Source of the DNA: Prorocentrum cordatum
Taxonomy: Eukaryota; Sar; Dinophyceae; Prorocentrales; Prorocentraceae
Length of the DNA: 64,000 nucleotides
NCBI GenBank assembly: GCA_963575745.1
Contig: CAUYUJ010012614.1
Span: 389,390-453,389 of the forward strand
Reading direction: 5' to 3'
Positions 9,534 through 20,618 of the stretch are shown here, piece by piece. A program made the position numbers and the translations under genes. Each line of letters starts with the position of its first letter. Within the stretch, counting starts at the first letter, position 1. A model generated the notes under the pieces. It was not told the origin of the DNA. It worked only from the letters and a program-made list of their open reading frames with translations, and did not search any database.

Positions 9534-12496
9534 GTGCTAAACAAACATGGTGCGTGGGGGGGATCTTATGGTGATCCAACAGATGTAGATGACGGCCCGT
9601 GCAAGGGTGACGCTTTTTCCGCGGCCTTGGCTGCGCACAGGTTTGTGCAAAAGATTGAAGACGTCGGATCTGAGCTCGCACCCCGGGCCATGAAATTCAC
9701 AAAAGGGCTGGTGACGGGCTTCGTGGTTTACGAATTATCCAGATGATTGGCATCTATGATGAGCATGCTCTCGATATTCGAACACACCGCTCAGACATAC
9801 ATAGATCGATGATGGGTTTAGAATTCATTTCGTCGGACAAAGTTCAGGAAGTGATTGATCAATGCACGGTTGAGCGACCGCGCAATCAGTACCTAATCCC
9901 TTGGCGAATGTGCAGTAAAGAATGGCTTGGTTTCTTCGGCGAGGGTCGCTGCCGAATATTGCGGGTTGTGGCTTGCACCAACAAGATCAATCGTCAACGC
10001 CTCATCGGAGGCTTTCCCACGGAGAAAGATGGTCAAACATATGAGCCAGGCGAGGTGGTCGAGCTCGCGCGGCCTGCCGTCGCGAGGCCGACGGCCGTCG
10101 ACGGGGATGCATCTACATTTGCAGCGATCCCCGCTCGCCTCATAATCTTTTGGATGAAAGCAACCAAGTATTTGAAACAGTTGGAGCAGGTTAGTGAGGC
10201 GAGCGACGCATGGAAATACTTTCTCGTTGGAGGGCCAGATGTGGAGTTCAAGAAAGTTGGAAGTGAAACACTTCGGAGAGCTAGGGTGCGGGCAGACATC
10301 GCTGCAAATCTTGTGTTCCGTTCCTTCTGGGAAGCCCAGCCCTCCGACAAATCATGGACGTATGTGTGGTGTGACGCTTCGCCTCAGTGGAGAGGGCTTG
10401 ACATGTTCAGTGCCTCGTTTGATCTATGTTGCCTGTCCCTGACGCAACGCCGTCTCATCCCATTGGTGTCGCTGCGGTTCACAGGTACTGACCTGAAAGC
10501 CAAAGGAGTGGCGCTGTTGTGGCAGATATTCTTAATAACGGGGATTGGCTCTATGATATCGTTTTGTTCTCCAATTCGCAGCTTGTGCGCCTGACCTGGG
10601 CGCTGAAAGGCTGATGGCAGACTCGCTAGGAACAATGCTGTGGGACTTTTTCCGCTTCATCGGCGCAGCTCCTCAAGGTCCACCTCCAGCAATGGTTGTC
10701 CCAAGAGCTGTTGTGACGCCTTGGTGGAAACATTGCTGGGATCTGATGCTGAGGCGGGGCGTGTGCCAACTACCATGGTTCCCTGGCTTCCTGGAGGGCC
10801 TCAAACCAATCGTCGAGTTATTTCGGGAGAAGGTGGAAGAGCTCGCGTTCCAGATAGAATAGGTAGGATTCAATGTTTTGGCCTGGTTGATCAATAACGC
10901 CAGGTTACCTCATTTCGCAGATGGGAGATGGACGTCGTTAAAATTATGTTGCGAATCATTGTCGGGCTTCCTGGAAAGCTTCGTTCGACAATTTGATCCT
11001 GCATCTTTGCGGCAGAAAAGCAGAGATACTCAGTTTAAAGATGCGTGTGCTGCGCTCGGGTCGGCCCAGTGGGCGTCCCAATTTAAGTTTACCACGTGGT
11101 TTGCGAGGAGGCGTCGCGAGTGTTCAGCCTGGGGGGATCATGCACCTGTCATCGAGCAGAGATCAGGCAAGGTAAACCGATCACGTGTTTTCATAAGGGG
11201 AGGCTCGTTCGGGATGCACACCAGTTTGCCATGGACACCTTAACAAATGATTGAGGATTGCAAATCTTGGGACGTGAATGCTTGGGGGGGCGAGCTCCAA
11301 AGGCAATGTGTAAGCTGCGGGAGAGCGACCTTCGCACTAGGGAAGGAGGAGCTGGAATTCCTGGACACTGTTCCAATTCTCCTTTGTCGGCCAGCGGAGC
11401 CTGGAGTTCGGGACAGATGCCTCGCGCAATGTGCCACACCGGGTGACCACCATAGAGCGACGCGCGAATTTCTGCGGGAGGGGTCTCGGCATCGGGCGCA
11501 CATTGACGCCATGCTGCCCGGTGGGTCTAACATGTCCGAAGAGCTTGCTTGCGCAATCAAATCGCTGCAAGGCATTCCGCTTGATGACGCTGAGGGGGAA
11601 GCACCACGCAGACGAGCTAAGGCAATCGATGCGCACGCTCGTGCAGTGACTTGGCCATGGATCGCCTCGAGCTTGCGCGTTGATCAAAACATTGGCGATC
11701 TAACTAACATGCTATACCAGGCAAGTTTTGCATTGGAGGATGTTTGGCGACGGCCGTCGTCGATCCTGCAAGTTCGCCGAGAGAAGCGGTTCCAGCGCCG
11801 CAAGCAAATCTGTCAGAACATGTTGAACCAACGAGTGTATACAATGGAGTATTTCCGAACTTTCGAGCTGTTTGACCCAGTGGAAGTACCAGATCCTGGC
11901 GACGCTGGCGATGGGCCAGATGACCAGGGACCTGGTGACGATCCAGGTGATGATGATATGCATGGAGGCGGTGACGATCAGCCTGATGGGCGTGCTGGTG
12001 GCGGTGGTGCATGTCGGATCCTTATGAGGGGGTACTTCGAGACTGCGCCTAGCACGAATATGGGATGCTACGTGTCGCTACAAAGCCAGAAAGATGGGTC
12101 AATCAAAGATTTTTCGCAACTTCTGTCTTGCAACTAAAGGATGTGGTTGTAAAAACATTCCGGAAGAAGAAGGAGTTCGCGCCCAGGCTGACGGTGCAGC
12201 CGTTTGAGATATGGCAGGAGTCTGCTGCAGGAGCAGTCGGCTCTGCTCAGGTCTTCATCGTTTCTGATCCACTTCGCATCTCCCTCCTCGACTTCATCAA
12301 CGGCATCGGCGACAGGGGCCAAACGTGTCGTTGGAGCCCGAGGCCGAGTGACATCGATGGCTGCTTGCTCTTGGACCAGCCTGAGGTTCTCAGGCCGCGC
12401 GTGAAGCTCTCAGATGCATATATGCCCGTCCTCAGCCTGATGGACGAGCTCCGCATGCTCGCCTGGTCCTTCGAGGAGAGGCTTGTCAGGCAGTGA
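9534..12496 (+). pseudogene. Large uncharacterised dinoflagellate-type protein, frameshifted
   Basis: A continuous plus-strand coding ghost of about 3 kb with lower GC and more balanced composition than its neighbours. The pieces are 9534-9746, 9743-10594, 10614-10862, 10878-11243, 11247-12137 and 12065-12496, switching frame at each junction. Distinctive stretches are WTYVWCDASPQWRGLDMFSA, WFPGFLEGLKPIVELFREK, FLESFVRQFDPASL, WASQFKFTTWFARR and, near the end, an acidic Asp/Gly-rich linker (11880-11995). Two CxxC-like pairs are visible (CVSCGR near 11310), but no catalytic motif. From memory it resembles a high-copy family of unknown-function ORFs in dinoflagellate genomes; no function is assigned. 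Frame changes could be small introns, pseudogene decay or assembly errors. It ends just before a GA microsatellite. Confidence 0.5.
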
Positions 12497-12552
12497 GGCG
12501 CAACAAAAAAACACATGGATCGAACCAGAGAGTGCGAGTGACGCAACCGTTG

Positions 12553-12558
12553 AGGGAT

Positions 12559-12590
<32 letters not shown>

Positions 12591-12612
12591 TGGGAGAGAG
12601 AGGGGTACATAC

Positions 12613-12662
<50 letters not shown>

Positions 12663-12794
12663 GCAGCGAAACCGTTCAGGTCGGATCAGCACCCCATCAA
12701 AAGAGTTCGAGCTAGCGCAAGAAGGCAGGAAGGGGGGAAGGAGGGGCAGGAAGAGAGAGAGGGGGATATCGAGAGATGGAGGGAGGGAGAGATG

Positions 12795-12884
<90 letters not shown>

Positions 12885-12897
12885 AAAAGAGAGAGAC

Positions 12898-12930
<33 letters not shown>

Positions 12931-12960
12931 GGGAAAGAGAGAAAACGAGAGAGGCGTACA
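12553..12960. repeat. (GA)n microsatellites
   Basis: Three nearly pure GA/AG dinucleotide tracts (about 12553-12600, 12618-12660 and 12790-12945), separated by short purine-rich spacers. Open frames encoding Arg-Glu or Ser-Leu repeats across this stretch are artefacts of the dinucleotide repeat. Confidence 0.9.
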
Positions 12961-13269
12961 TACCTGCAGAGAGCAGTGAGCCACTAAGGCGGCATCAAGC
13001 TCGTCGTGGGTGGGGCGTCTGGGTCCAGGACATAAGTTGAATATTGCGGAAGTAGGCGTAGGGGAAGGGGGGGGGGCGCGCACTTTGAACAAGTTCCCCT
13101 CAGGCACGACCCAGGCCGAGCGAAGATAGCAGATTCCAGGAGGCCGTCACCTAAGATATGTTATTTCCAGTGTTTGGTGTGCTGGGGCGATGGGTCCAAG
13201 ACTGCGCCGCCCGACGTTAGGAGCGGCAGACCAGGGTATTAGTTCTAACTTCCTCTGAGAGGCAAGATC
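12961..13269. other. Unassigned interval
   Basis: Unique sequence between the GA tract and a short plus-strand open frame, with a G-run at 13066-13076. Nothing further could be supported. Confidence 0.3.
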
Positions 13270-13611
13270 GTGCCAGGTATCGCGAATCAGGAATGCCGAG
13301 CGCTGCTTGCATGCGGGGGCGGCCCTGCACCGCCCCTGCTTGACAAGGAGCTAGCTGTAAAGCAGCCCGTGGGTCCAGCCCCCCCCCCACCCCCCGCCGT
13401 CGTGGGCGATGATGGCGTCGCTTTGGAAATGCCTGCAGGCCCCCTCCCACTTGAAGACGACCCGCCCGAAGACGTCCAGAAGAGCCAGACGGTGCTGCTG
13501 GCGAGCCCGCTGAGCCCGCAGGCCCTGCCCCAGTTGCTGATGTTGCAGTCGATGCTGCGCCGGGTCCCGCGGTTCCCGAGCATCGGCCCACGGTCTGGGG
13601 CATGGGAGTGA
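13270..13611 (+). CDS. Short Pro/Leu-rich open frame, uncertain
   Basis: A 113-codon frame with Pro-rich middle (VGPAPPPPPAVVGDD) and LEDDPPEDVQKSQTVLLASP. Composition is less extreme than in wrong-frame neighbours, and a TGA-TGC-like gene end at 13612 is plausible, but no domain, intron border or homologue in the window supports it. It could be a spurious GC-rich frame. Confidence 0.2.
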   Translation: MPGIANQECRALLACGGGPAPPLLDKELAVKQPVGPAPPPPPAVVGDDGVALEMPAGPLPLEDDPPEDVQKSQTVLLASPLSPQALPQLLMLQSMLRRVPRFPSIGPRSGAWE

Positions 13612-13997
13612 GACTAGAGAAGCGGGCGCGGAACGGCGCCGAATAGCGCGGACTTAGGATGCGTTGCCTTGTTCATGGGGCAGCTTGCGGGAATTATAGG
13701 AGTTTGAGGCTTGGTGTGGGACGCCACGGGCCTAGAGCAACTGCTTTTGTCCTTGCCACTTGGGCGTCGTTCGGTGAGCCCCGATCGGTGGAGGGCCATC
13801 GGCGGCCCCCGACGAACGCTGAGATTGACGATTACATCGCAACATACGGCGACGATGCTCGTTGAGGCTGCAACGGGAACCATATTGACGTTCACCCATG
13901 CCAGCCTTAAATCTGCGAGTCGTTGGGCGCCGACTGTTGATCGCCAAACACACCTGTTTTTCAATATGAAAGTGATGCTACCCAAACTGTGTTGACA

Positions 13998-14270
13998 CCA
14001 GCCGAAGCAATGTTGAAGCAATGTTGAAACAGTGTTGAAGCAATGTTGAAGCAATGTTGACGTTTGGCCGAAAAAGTTGAAGCAATATTGAGGCAATGTT
14101 GAAGCACTGTTGAAGCAATGTTGGCAAGGACAGCGGAAGTTGAAGCAATCGTGAAGCAATGTTGAAGCAACCCCCCAGACGTCGAGGCGACGTTTAAGCA
14201 ACCCTCCAGGCGTCGAAGTACTGTTTAAGCAGGCTCTGAGGTGTTGGAACAGCCGAATACAGTCATGCAG
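13998..14270. repeat. 12-bp tandem repeat GAAGCAATGTTG
   Basis: About 12-15 degenerate copies of GAAGCAATGTTG run from 13998 to about 14175, continuing in looser form (AGCAACCCxCCAGRCGTCGA) to 14270. Because 12 is a multiple of three, the minus-strand frame through it stays open and encodes a Phe/Asn/Ser/Thr repeat; this is not treated as a gene. Confidence 0.8.
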
Positions 14271-14524
14271 GGATGCAGACAGCCAAGAAAATTGCACTTG
14301 TGTGGGGTTGGTGCTCTCTAGGAGGGGCGCTGCGCAAGCGTGCTCTGATGCGCTCGTTGGGGTGCTCGCTGAGAAGAGGCGGCGCAGTTGATAGGGGTGG
14401 TCAACCCGATGAGACGGTGGCCCCAGGCGGGCCCGAGGAAGGCTCGAGGGGAGGGGCGTGGCGGGGGGGGGGGCGACGATGGGAGTAGGAGGAGTGAGGG
14501 GGGAGGGGGGGGGGGGCTCACTCA

Positions 14525-14665
14525 GGGAAAACGTCGGGAAAACGCGAGCACCACAACCAAACATAACATCCTGAACGGAAGTTTACCCGGGTACAATTCA
14601 GAGGGAAACCAGAGATCCAGAGTTAACTCAGAGGTCCAATCAGTAGCCGCTTTGGCCCCGAAGGG
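14525..14665 (+). repeat. Direct repeat, copy 1, flanking the G/TG array
   Basis: This segment and 15360-15500 share CCTGAACGGAA, CAATTCAGAGGG, CCAGAGATC, AGAGTTAAC and CAGTAGCCGCTTTGGCC in the same order. Each copy directly follows a G-run. The shared 3' end (CAGTAGCCGYTTT) resembles the spliced-leader exon weakly. It is either a duplicated simple-repeat flank or a dispersed short element. Confidence 0.6.
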
Positions 14666-14768
14666 ATGCTGGGAGAAGGCCCGCCGATGGCTGCAGAAGA
14701 AGACCCTCCACCACCAGTTGAAGGCTCAGAACTGAGGGGCAAACACACCCCGCATGTTTTTTTGGTTG

Positions 14769-14827
14769 CGGGGGGGGGGGGGGGGGGGGGGGCGGCGGGA
14801 GGAGTAGGAGCGAGAGGGTTTGTGGTG

Positions 14828-14888
<61 letters not shown>

Positions 14889-15124
14889 TTGTGGGTGGGT
14901 GGTGTGTGGGTGGGTGGTGTGGGTGGGGTGGGTTGGGGGTGGGTGGGGTGGGGGTGGGGTGGGTGGGGTTTGGTGGGGTGGGGTGTGGTGGGGGTGGGGT
15001 AGGGTGGGGGGTGGGGGGTGGTGGTGGGTGGTGGGTGGGTGGGGGGTGGGGGGGGGGGGGGGGGGTGGTGGGGTGGGGTGGGGGGGGGGGTGGGGGTGGT
15101 GTGTTGTGTGTGTGTGTGTGTGGG

Positions 15125-15189
<65 letters not shown>

Positions 15190-15278
15190 GGTGTGTGGGG
15201 GGGGGTCGGGTGGGGGGGTGGGTGGGGTGGGGTGGGTGGGGTGGTGTGGGGTGGGGTGGGGTTGTGTGTGTGTGTGTG

Positions 15279-15326
<48 letters not shown>

Positions 15327-15360
15327 TGGTGTGTGTGTGGGTGGGGGGGGGGGGGGGGGG
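14769..15360. repeat. G-run and (TG)n/GGTGG microsatellite complex
   Basis: A G homopolymer (14770-14790) is followed by several pure TG tracts (14823-14885, 15104-15187, 15265-15340) with GGGTGG-rich sequence between them, ending in another G-run (15340-15360). All six frames are open through most of it, which yields long Gly/Val/Cys or Pro/Thr/His frames that are not genes. G-runs of this density could form G-quadruplexes on the plus strand. Confidence 0.9.
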
Positions 15361-15500
15361 CACTTGCGAAAACGCTGGAGAAACGCAAGCGCCAAACACA
15401 AAAAACATTAGCCTGAACGGAAAATGCCCCAATGCAATTCAGAGGGGATCCAGAGATCAAGAGTTAACATGACACAATTCATCAGTAGCCGTTTTAGCCA
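15360..15500 (+). repeat. Direct repeat, copy 2, flanking the G/TG array
   Basis: Second copy of the segment at 14525-14665, with the shared blocks in the same order. It ends in TCAGTAGCCGTTTTAGCC about 90 bases upstream of the ATG at 15590. Confidence 0.6.
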
Positions 15501-16885
15501 AAGCCCGTTGGTGTCACAAGTGACAATTCCAAGCCTCTGCTGCGCGGAGGTATCCTAGACTGAGAAGTGCCGTGCTCGGGCCCGCTCCGATGGCGTCGAG
15601 GGCAAGCTCGAGGGCTCCGTCTGCGGCAGGTAGCGCGTTCGATGAAGATCTTTTCTTCGACGATGCTGTCATGGGGACGGGCGCGTGCTACGCTTGCAAC
15701 TTGGATGAGGTGCTCGCGAACCTCCCCCTGCCGCCGCGACGGGCGCATCTTCCACCAGGGATGCTATGTTGGGGCCAGGGCCCGCTGGCGAAGCATGAGC
15801 ACCTTTTCCGCGGCGAAGGAGGCCAACGAGCAGAACTCCAAGAACGACCCCGTGGCGTGGCGAGCTTCGGTGGCTCCGTTTCCCCCGAGCGCCGAGCCCG
15901 AGGTCAGGGCCCGGGCAGTGGCGAATGCGAAGCGGGGGCCCTCGGAGATCGAGGAGCACGTGGAGAAGCAGCTCGACCAGGAGCTGGATAACGACATGCT
16001 GCTCGCCAAGTCGCAGTACATCGGCTGGGTGCTGACCAACGAGGCGTCGACGAGGACACGCAGGGAGCTCGGGAACGACTTCAACGGGGTCGTGGAGGAG
16101 CAGGGGGACGAGCACAAGAACAGGAAGGGCGAGAGCCGCGTGAAGCATGAGGGAGCATGAGGGGCGTGGGGCGCTGCGGAAGGGCAAGAGCAGAGAAGTC
16201 AAACAAGGCGTGCTGAAGGTCGGCGAGATCGACGTTGAGACCTACAGCCTCAAGCGACGGAGGTTGACTACGAAGACGGCTCCCACGGCTTGGTCAGTGT
16301 CAGGTTCGAGTTCGGGAATGTTCAGCCCTGGGCCCAATGGAGCACCTAGTCCATAATCTAATCTTCCGACCTTTCGCCCCTCGGAGGTCTCGACGTCTGC
16401 GCCGCCAAGGGGCGAGCGCCAGGCCACCACTCCACCATGAAACGACGAGGCTCTCTTGGCGAAGCACCCCCCCCAAGGATCTCTCGGCGTTGGAGTTGCT
16501 CCGCAGGCAATCGATCCTGTCGCGGAAGATCGAGGATGCGCTGAACACCTTGAATGGCGCCGCAGGCGAGAAGACGAAGATGACTACCATGTCGGAGAAG
16601 CTGGCCAGTCTCGATGACAAGCACCAGCTGCCCACCAAGACCGATGCGATCGCCGAGCAGTCTGACGACCAGACGGGGGTCCTGAAGGAGAAGAAAGGTG
16701 AGGTGAACCATTCGACTGTGGAGAACTTGGCGTCGCTCGAGAGGTCCGCCGAGGTCGCCATCGAGCAGCTGGAGATCGCCAAGAGGGCCTGCAAGGACCA
16801 CTACGAGGCCATGGACTGCGTTTTCAAGGACAAGAAGGTCCAGGAGCGCAAGGTCTACCAGGCCGAGCACCACCAGATCATGAAG

Positions 16886-17343
16886 GTGAGCCTGGGGCCG
16901 AAACGCACCAGGCTTAAACATATGTGTTGGGTCCCTCTTTGGGGGCCCAGGGCGGGCCCCTCGCGCTGGGACCCGAAGACGGGCCCCTCTTGGCGGGGCC
17001 GGCTGAGGGGGGGGGCATGGCGGGCCCCATCGGTTGAAGATGGGGCCTCTTGGTGGGCCCAAGGCGGGCCTTTCGTGGTTGGGCCCATGGCAGGTTCCTC
17101 TTAGCGGGCCTGGAAGGGGCCTCTATTGGATAGCCTTGGGGGTCGGAGGCAATTCGGGAAGAAAAACCCGAGTCCAAGATGGGTCCATCTTGGCAGGATC
17201 CAAGACGCCCCCGTTTTTGGGCCAGCCCAGGACGGGCCCCGCCCAAAACGGCCGTCTCGGATCCTGCCAAGATGGATCCGATCCTGGTTCCTCGGATCTC
17301 GACTTTGCTGGTTGTCTTGGTTCTTGTTTCTCGCCCTCGGCAG
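16886..17343 (+). other. Inferred GT-AG intron (458 bp)
   Basis: The donor is AAG|GTGAGC and the acceptor is CGGCAG|GTTGCG, with the reading frame preserved across the junction (HHQIMK then VANSLISGG). The acceptor is followed by G, as is usual in dinoflagellates. The intron is filled with GGGCC-rich degenerate repeats and holds a foldback sequence at 17178-17283. Confidence 0.75.
17178..17283. mobile_element. Foldback (MITE/introner-like) element inside an intron
   Basis: The left arm GATGGGTCCATCTTGGCAGG... and the right arm ...CCTGCCAAGATGGATCCGATC are reverse complements over about 30 bases with few mismatches. An inner pair (CCGTTTTTGGGCC against GGCGCCAAAACGG-like sequence) extends the stem. 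The 106-bp unit is almost all stem. It lies wholly inside the intron at 16886-17343. Inverted-repeat elements that create introns (introners) are documented in dinoflagellates; assignment here is inference. Confidence 0.55.
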
Positions 17344-18211
17344 GTTGCGAACTCCCTGATCTCGGGTGGCTTCAAGAAGAAGCTGGGGGTCGCGGTTGCG
17401 AGAAACATCCGCGGCTACCCGCTGGCGGAGAATAAGCTGACCAATCACGCGCTGGGGGTTGCTGCCCCCGAGGGCGACGAGGCGGAGTACAGCGGGGACA
17501 TCATCCAGATCTTGTGCAGCGCGGGTACTACAATCGAGAAGATGGTCAACCAGTTCATGGCGGAGTCGGCCACGAAGATGGAGGCCAATATCACGACCAT
17601 GGACAACCTCATGCTCAGGGAGGCTAAGGCGCCAGGGGCCATTGGCCGTGTCCAGAGCTCGTTGCAGACGTTCGACTTCGCACCCCTCCCGAATGACATC
17701 ACTCTTGATGCAGATGCCGGTGCCGGCCCCTGGCCGTTCGCAGCTAGGTTCGACGCGTTCAGGTTTGGTGCGGTGGCAGTTCCTCTTCCTGGCGTGGGCT
17801 TCGTCATGAAGAATCGGGCGAGCCAGATGTTCGTGGGCCTCTTCAAGATCGAGAGCCTTCTCGAGGACGGTATCGTGATGCCGAACGCCGCGAAGTTCCT
17901 GGAGACGGACGACGGCGTCAAGTTTTTCGAGCGCTCCGAGTGGGTGGTGGTTCCGCCGAAAAGGGTCTTGAGTGTGCCGCGGGGTTGGGTCGCGATGCCA
18001 GTGTTCTACGAGCCTAAGAAAACGACGGAGTGGGGCCACGCTTGGTTTTTTCGCGAAGTTCTCGGTGACGGAGGCGAAGAGGTGCGGCACCGATGTGCTG
18101 AAGACGATCAAGGCTTTCAACGATGACCACATGAAGGGCTCTGCGGCGGTGCCCATGTGGAAGGCCAGGGCGACGCGGTTCGCGCAATTCATGGAGTCGG
18201 TGTCGACATGA

Positions 18212-18890
18212 TCGGGGCTCGTACCACGGGGAAGGCCGCGAGAAATGGGGGGCGCACGAGTGCACGGTACTCGTGGTTGAGTCGCGCGCTGGCGGCAGCG
18301 CTCACCGAGCGGCCCAGAGAGTTTGAAGTTGAAACGTTCTGCGGAGGTGCAGGTGAACAAAGTACCGGAGGATAGAGGAAGGAGAGGAGGATGGATCAGT
18401 GAGGAGAGGGGTGGAGGGAGTGATGTGACGGGGGGCTGATGGGGAGCATGAGGACGGGGGATGGAGAATAACACGGAGAGGAGGAGAGAAGAAGATGCCT
18501 TGGGAATTCAAGTTCAAGTACGGTATAACGCACATGTTTGACAAGAGGAGGGCGGTGGAGGGAGGGGCAGGGGGAGGGTGAGAGAGGAGAGGAGGTAGCT
18601 GGGAAGAGAAAAAGGAGAGAGGAGGGGCGAGGGGAGAGAAGGGAAGGAGAGGAGGGAGGAGGGAGAAGGAGGACGGAGGGGGGAGTGGGGAGTAGGGAGG
18701 AGTAGGGAGGGGGAGGAGGGAGGGCAGAGGAGTGAGGAGAGGAGGGGGGGGGGGGATAGGGGGCGGCCGTGCGCCGACGTGGTCTTCATCGCGCAGGCGC
18801 CCCCCCGCGCCGATGGCGGGCCGGGCCTCGCGAGAGCGAGTGAGAGGAGGAAGGGGGCGATGATAGGGATGGTGAGGGGGGCTGGAGGTG
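18212..18890. repeat. Purine-rich low-complexity tract
   Basis: From about 18370 to 18760 the plus strand is dominated by GGAGGA, GGGAG and GAGAGG words, a strongly purine-biased strand. No coding region was recognised between the end of the upstream gene (18211) and the trinucleotide array at 18891. Confidence 0.7.
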
Positions 18891-19015
18891 GGATGATGAT
18901 GATGATGGTGATGATGATGATGGTAATGATGATGATGATGATGATGGTGATGGTTATGGTAATGATGATGGCGATGGTGATGATGGTGATGATGATGGTG
19001 ATGATGATGATGGCC
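18891..19015. repeat. (GAT)n/(ATG)n microsatellite
   Basis: Near-pure GAT/GGT trinucleotide array on the plus strand. Plus-strand translation gives a Met/Val repeat that is not a protein. Confidence 0.9.
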
Positions 19016-19308
19016 GTCTTTCTCGTTGTTTACGTGTCATGTTGGCTTATCTGGCTCAAAGCGTGGTTTTCTTGTTCATTTAGGCTGATTGTTGCCTTTG
19101 TGTTTAAGGGTCGTCGCGAGTGTTGAATCCTTTCGCCATTATCCGCTCCCTCTGTTGCAGTCGCGACCCTTCTCCCAAATGGGCGGCGCCCTCCTGTCGA
19201 TTATGATGTCGAGGCCCACCTGTTGGCCCGCCCAGCTGTCCAGACGCCCCGCTGGGAGCAAAAAGCTGTTTATAGTTCGGTTGCCACTGAGTTGTGTCTT
19301 CGCAGGCA

Positions 19309-19781
19309 GCGAGTCCCAGATCGACGTCCTGGCCTGCCCCGCCCGGCAGCTGGGGCTCCACGGCGTGCGCGAAGTCTGGAAGACCACGCTCCCTGACCCC
19401 GCCATCCTTTATCTTGGCCCCGAGGGTGCCCGTCTACGAAGACGCGACAACGTCATCCGGGCTCGTGACATTCGCTCGCTTCCCTCAGAAGCCAGGACGG
19501 AACTCAGACACATGTTCTCCTACCTCGAGGGTATGTTCGACATCCCGGATGCGGGCCTCGCCGGCCTGCTCCAGCCTAGCGACTTGGGTGAGGCCAGCGA
19601 CCCCGGTAGCTTCCCCAATTGGCATTTTGACAATGGCAACGGGGACGTTGAGGTAAACCGTGAGCCACCGCAGCCCCAGGCCGCCGACGCGGAGGACATG
19701 GCGATTCCATTCCTCTCCGCCCTATTGATGCTGGGGCGACACGCGCTGTCTGCAGCTATCCAAGATTGGCGGAGGAAATGA
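19309..19781 (+). CDS. Coding segment upstream of RT in element B, or an independent exon
   Basis: The frame includes SQIDVLACPARQLGLHGVRE, DPAILYLGPEGARLRRRDN and FSYLEGMFDIPDAGLAGLL. It follows TTGTGTCTTCGCAG|G, a good 3' splice-site context for a dinoflagellate, and ends at a TGA at 19779-19781. It may be the region between endonuclease and RT of element B, because the next frame (from about 19790) reads like typical LINE linker. A host exon is the alternative. No domain was recognised. Confidence 0.35.
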
Positions 19782-20618
19782 AGACGCAGCAGAACCACCC
19801 GCTCGCCAGGTACTCTTCTAGCTGCAGCCTCCCGCGCGGAACGCAGCGCCAGACCAGTGGCCCCCCTTGCTGCTTGGCTCACCGAGCGCGGATGGAGCGG
19901 CGGCGACTTCGCGCCGTAGCAGGCTGCGGGCTTGCTACGCAAGTGGGACAGCGACTTGGCCCAGAGACGGGCCTCAAGGCTGACGCCGGTTCGAAGGGGC
20001 CCCTCCGCGGGCCGCCCCGCCCTGGCCGCGCGCTACAGATATGCGTCAAGACGCGCGCCGTCCTCGGTGCGCGCGACGAACAAGGAGTCTGGCACGAAAA
20101 GCCAGACCGTGTCGACGACGTTCTTGGGGGGAGCCGCTCTCACATCTGGCAGGCCGCCCCCCCCCCTGCCCCCCCCCGGGGGTCGCGTCCTACATTGCTA
20201 CGTCCAGGGAAAGGACTTGGGGGGCCGCGCTGCTCACCCCCGGCCCCCTTGGGGGGAAATCGCTTCTCTGGTCCTCGAGCCCAGCGGCAGCGCGCCAGGC
20301 GTGGGCGAGGAACCTTGCGAGGTTTGCCATCCCTGCGCCCGCTTTGTCGCCTGTCTCCTCGGGCAAGCCTGGTACGCTGCGGGCGTCAACCCGTGCCTCA
20401 TCGACGCTGTCCTCGGCAAGTCTGTCGATCTCCAGGTATGGATTGGGAAGATGGCTGCGGCTGAGCAGCCCGGCGACATGCGCCCGCTGCAGCTGCCGAC
20501 GTGCATGCGCACACCTCGGCCCCGCAGTCGAACCGCGGCTTGGCCGGCGTCAAGCTGCCAGAAAGTGAGGTTATTGTGGCCCCAACATCGCCGTCGTGTC
20601 TGGGCACCTGAGCCATGA
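19782..20618 (+). pseudogene. Element B linker and RT N-terminal block
   Basis: Successive frames read SPGTLLAAASRAERSARPVA, LAAWLTERGWSGGDFAP (stop at about 19918), LLRKWDSDLAQRRASRL, then VGEEPCEVCHPCARFVACLL and finally GDMRPLQLPTCMR (about 20473-20511), a match to the conserved block at the N-terminus of LINE RTs. Several stops and frameshifts show decay. Confidence 0.5.

Larger units (their letters stand above)
15590..18211 (+). pseudogene. Uncharacterised Cys/His-containing protein gene with one clear intron, several frameshifts
   Basis: The ATG at 15590 opens MASRASSRAPSAAGSAFDED. It continues CYACNLDEVLANLPLPP, then in another frame DGRIFHQGCYVGARARWRSM, together a possible Cys/His zinc-binding region. 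Helical, charged sequence follows (SEIEEHVEKQLDQELDND) to about 16155. After another frameshift come two in-frame stops (about 16354 and 16438) and a coiled region (LSRKIEDALNTLNGAAGEK). The exon ends HHQIMK at 16885 before GTGAGC. The next exon starts at 17344 after CGGCAG with VANSLISGGFKKKLG and runs to a stop at 18209-18211, with one T-run frameshift near 18050. Function unknown. From memory, high-copy uncharacterised dinoflagellate families have a similar layout. Decay and homopolymer sequencing error are hard to separate. Confidence 0.5.

Noticed and set aside
12776-13040. Arg-Glu repeat frame
   Set aside because: Direct translation of the GA dinucleotide repeat.
13614-14564. Minus-strand 316-codon frame with Phe-Asn-Ser-Thr repeats
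   Set aside because: Explained by the 12-bp GAAGCAATGTTG repeat and a CT-rich tract.
14623-15472. Long open frames on both strands (Thr/His/Pro or Cys/Val/Gly repeats) over the G/TG array
   Set aside because: All six frames are open because the DNA is a G/TG dinucleotide repeat; there is no non-repetitive protein sequence apart from short flanks.
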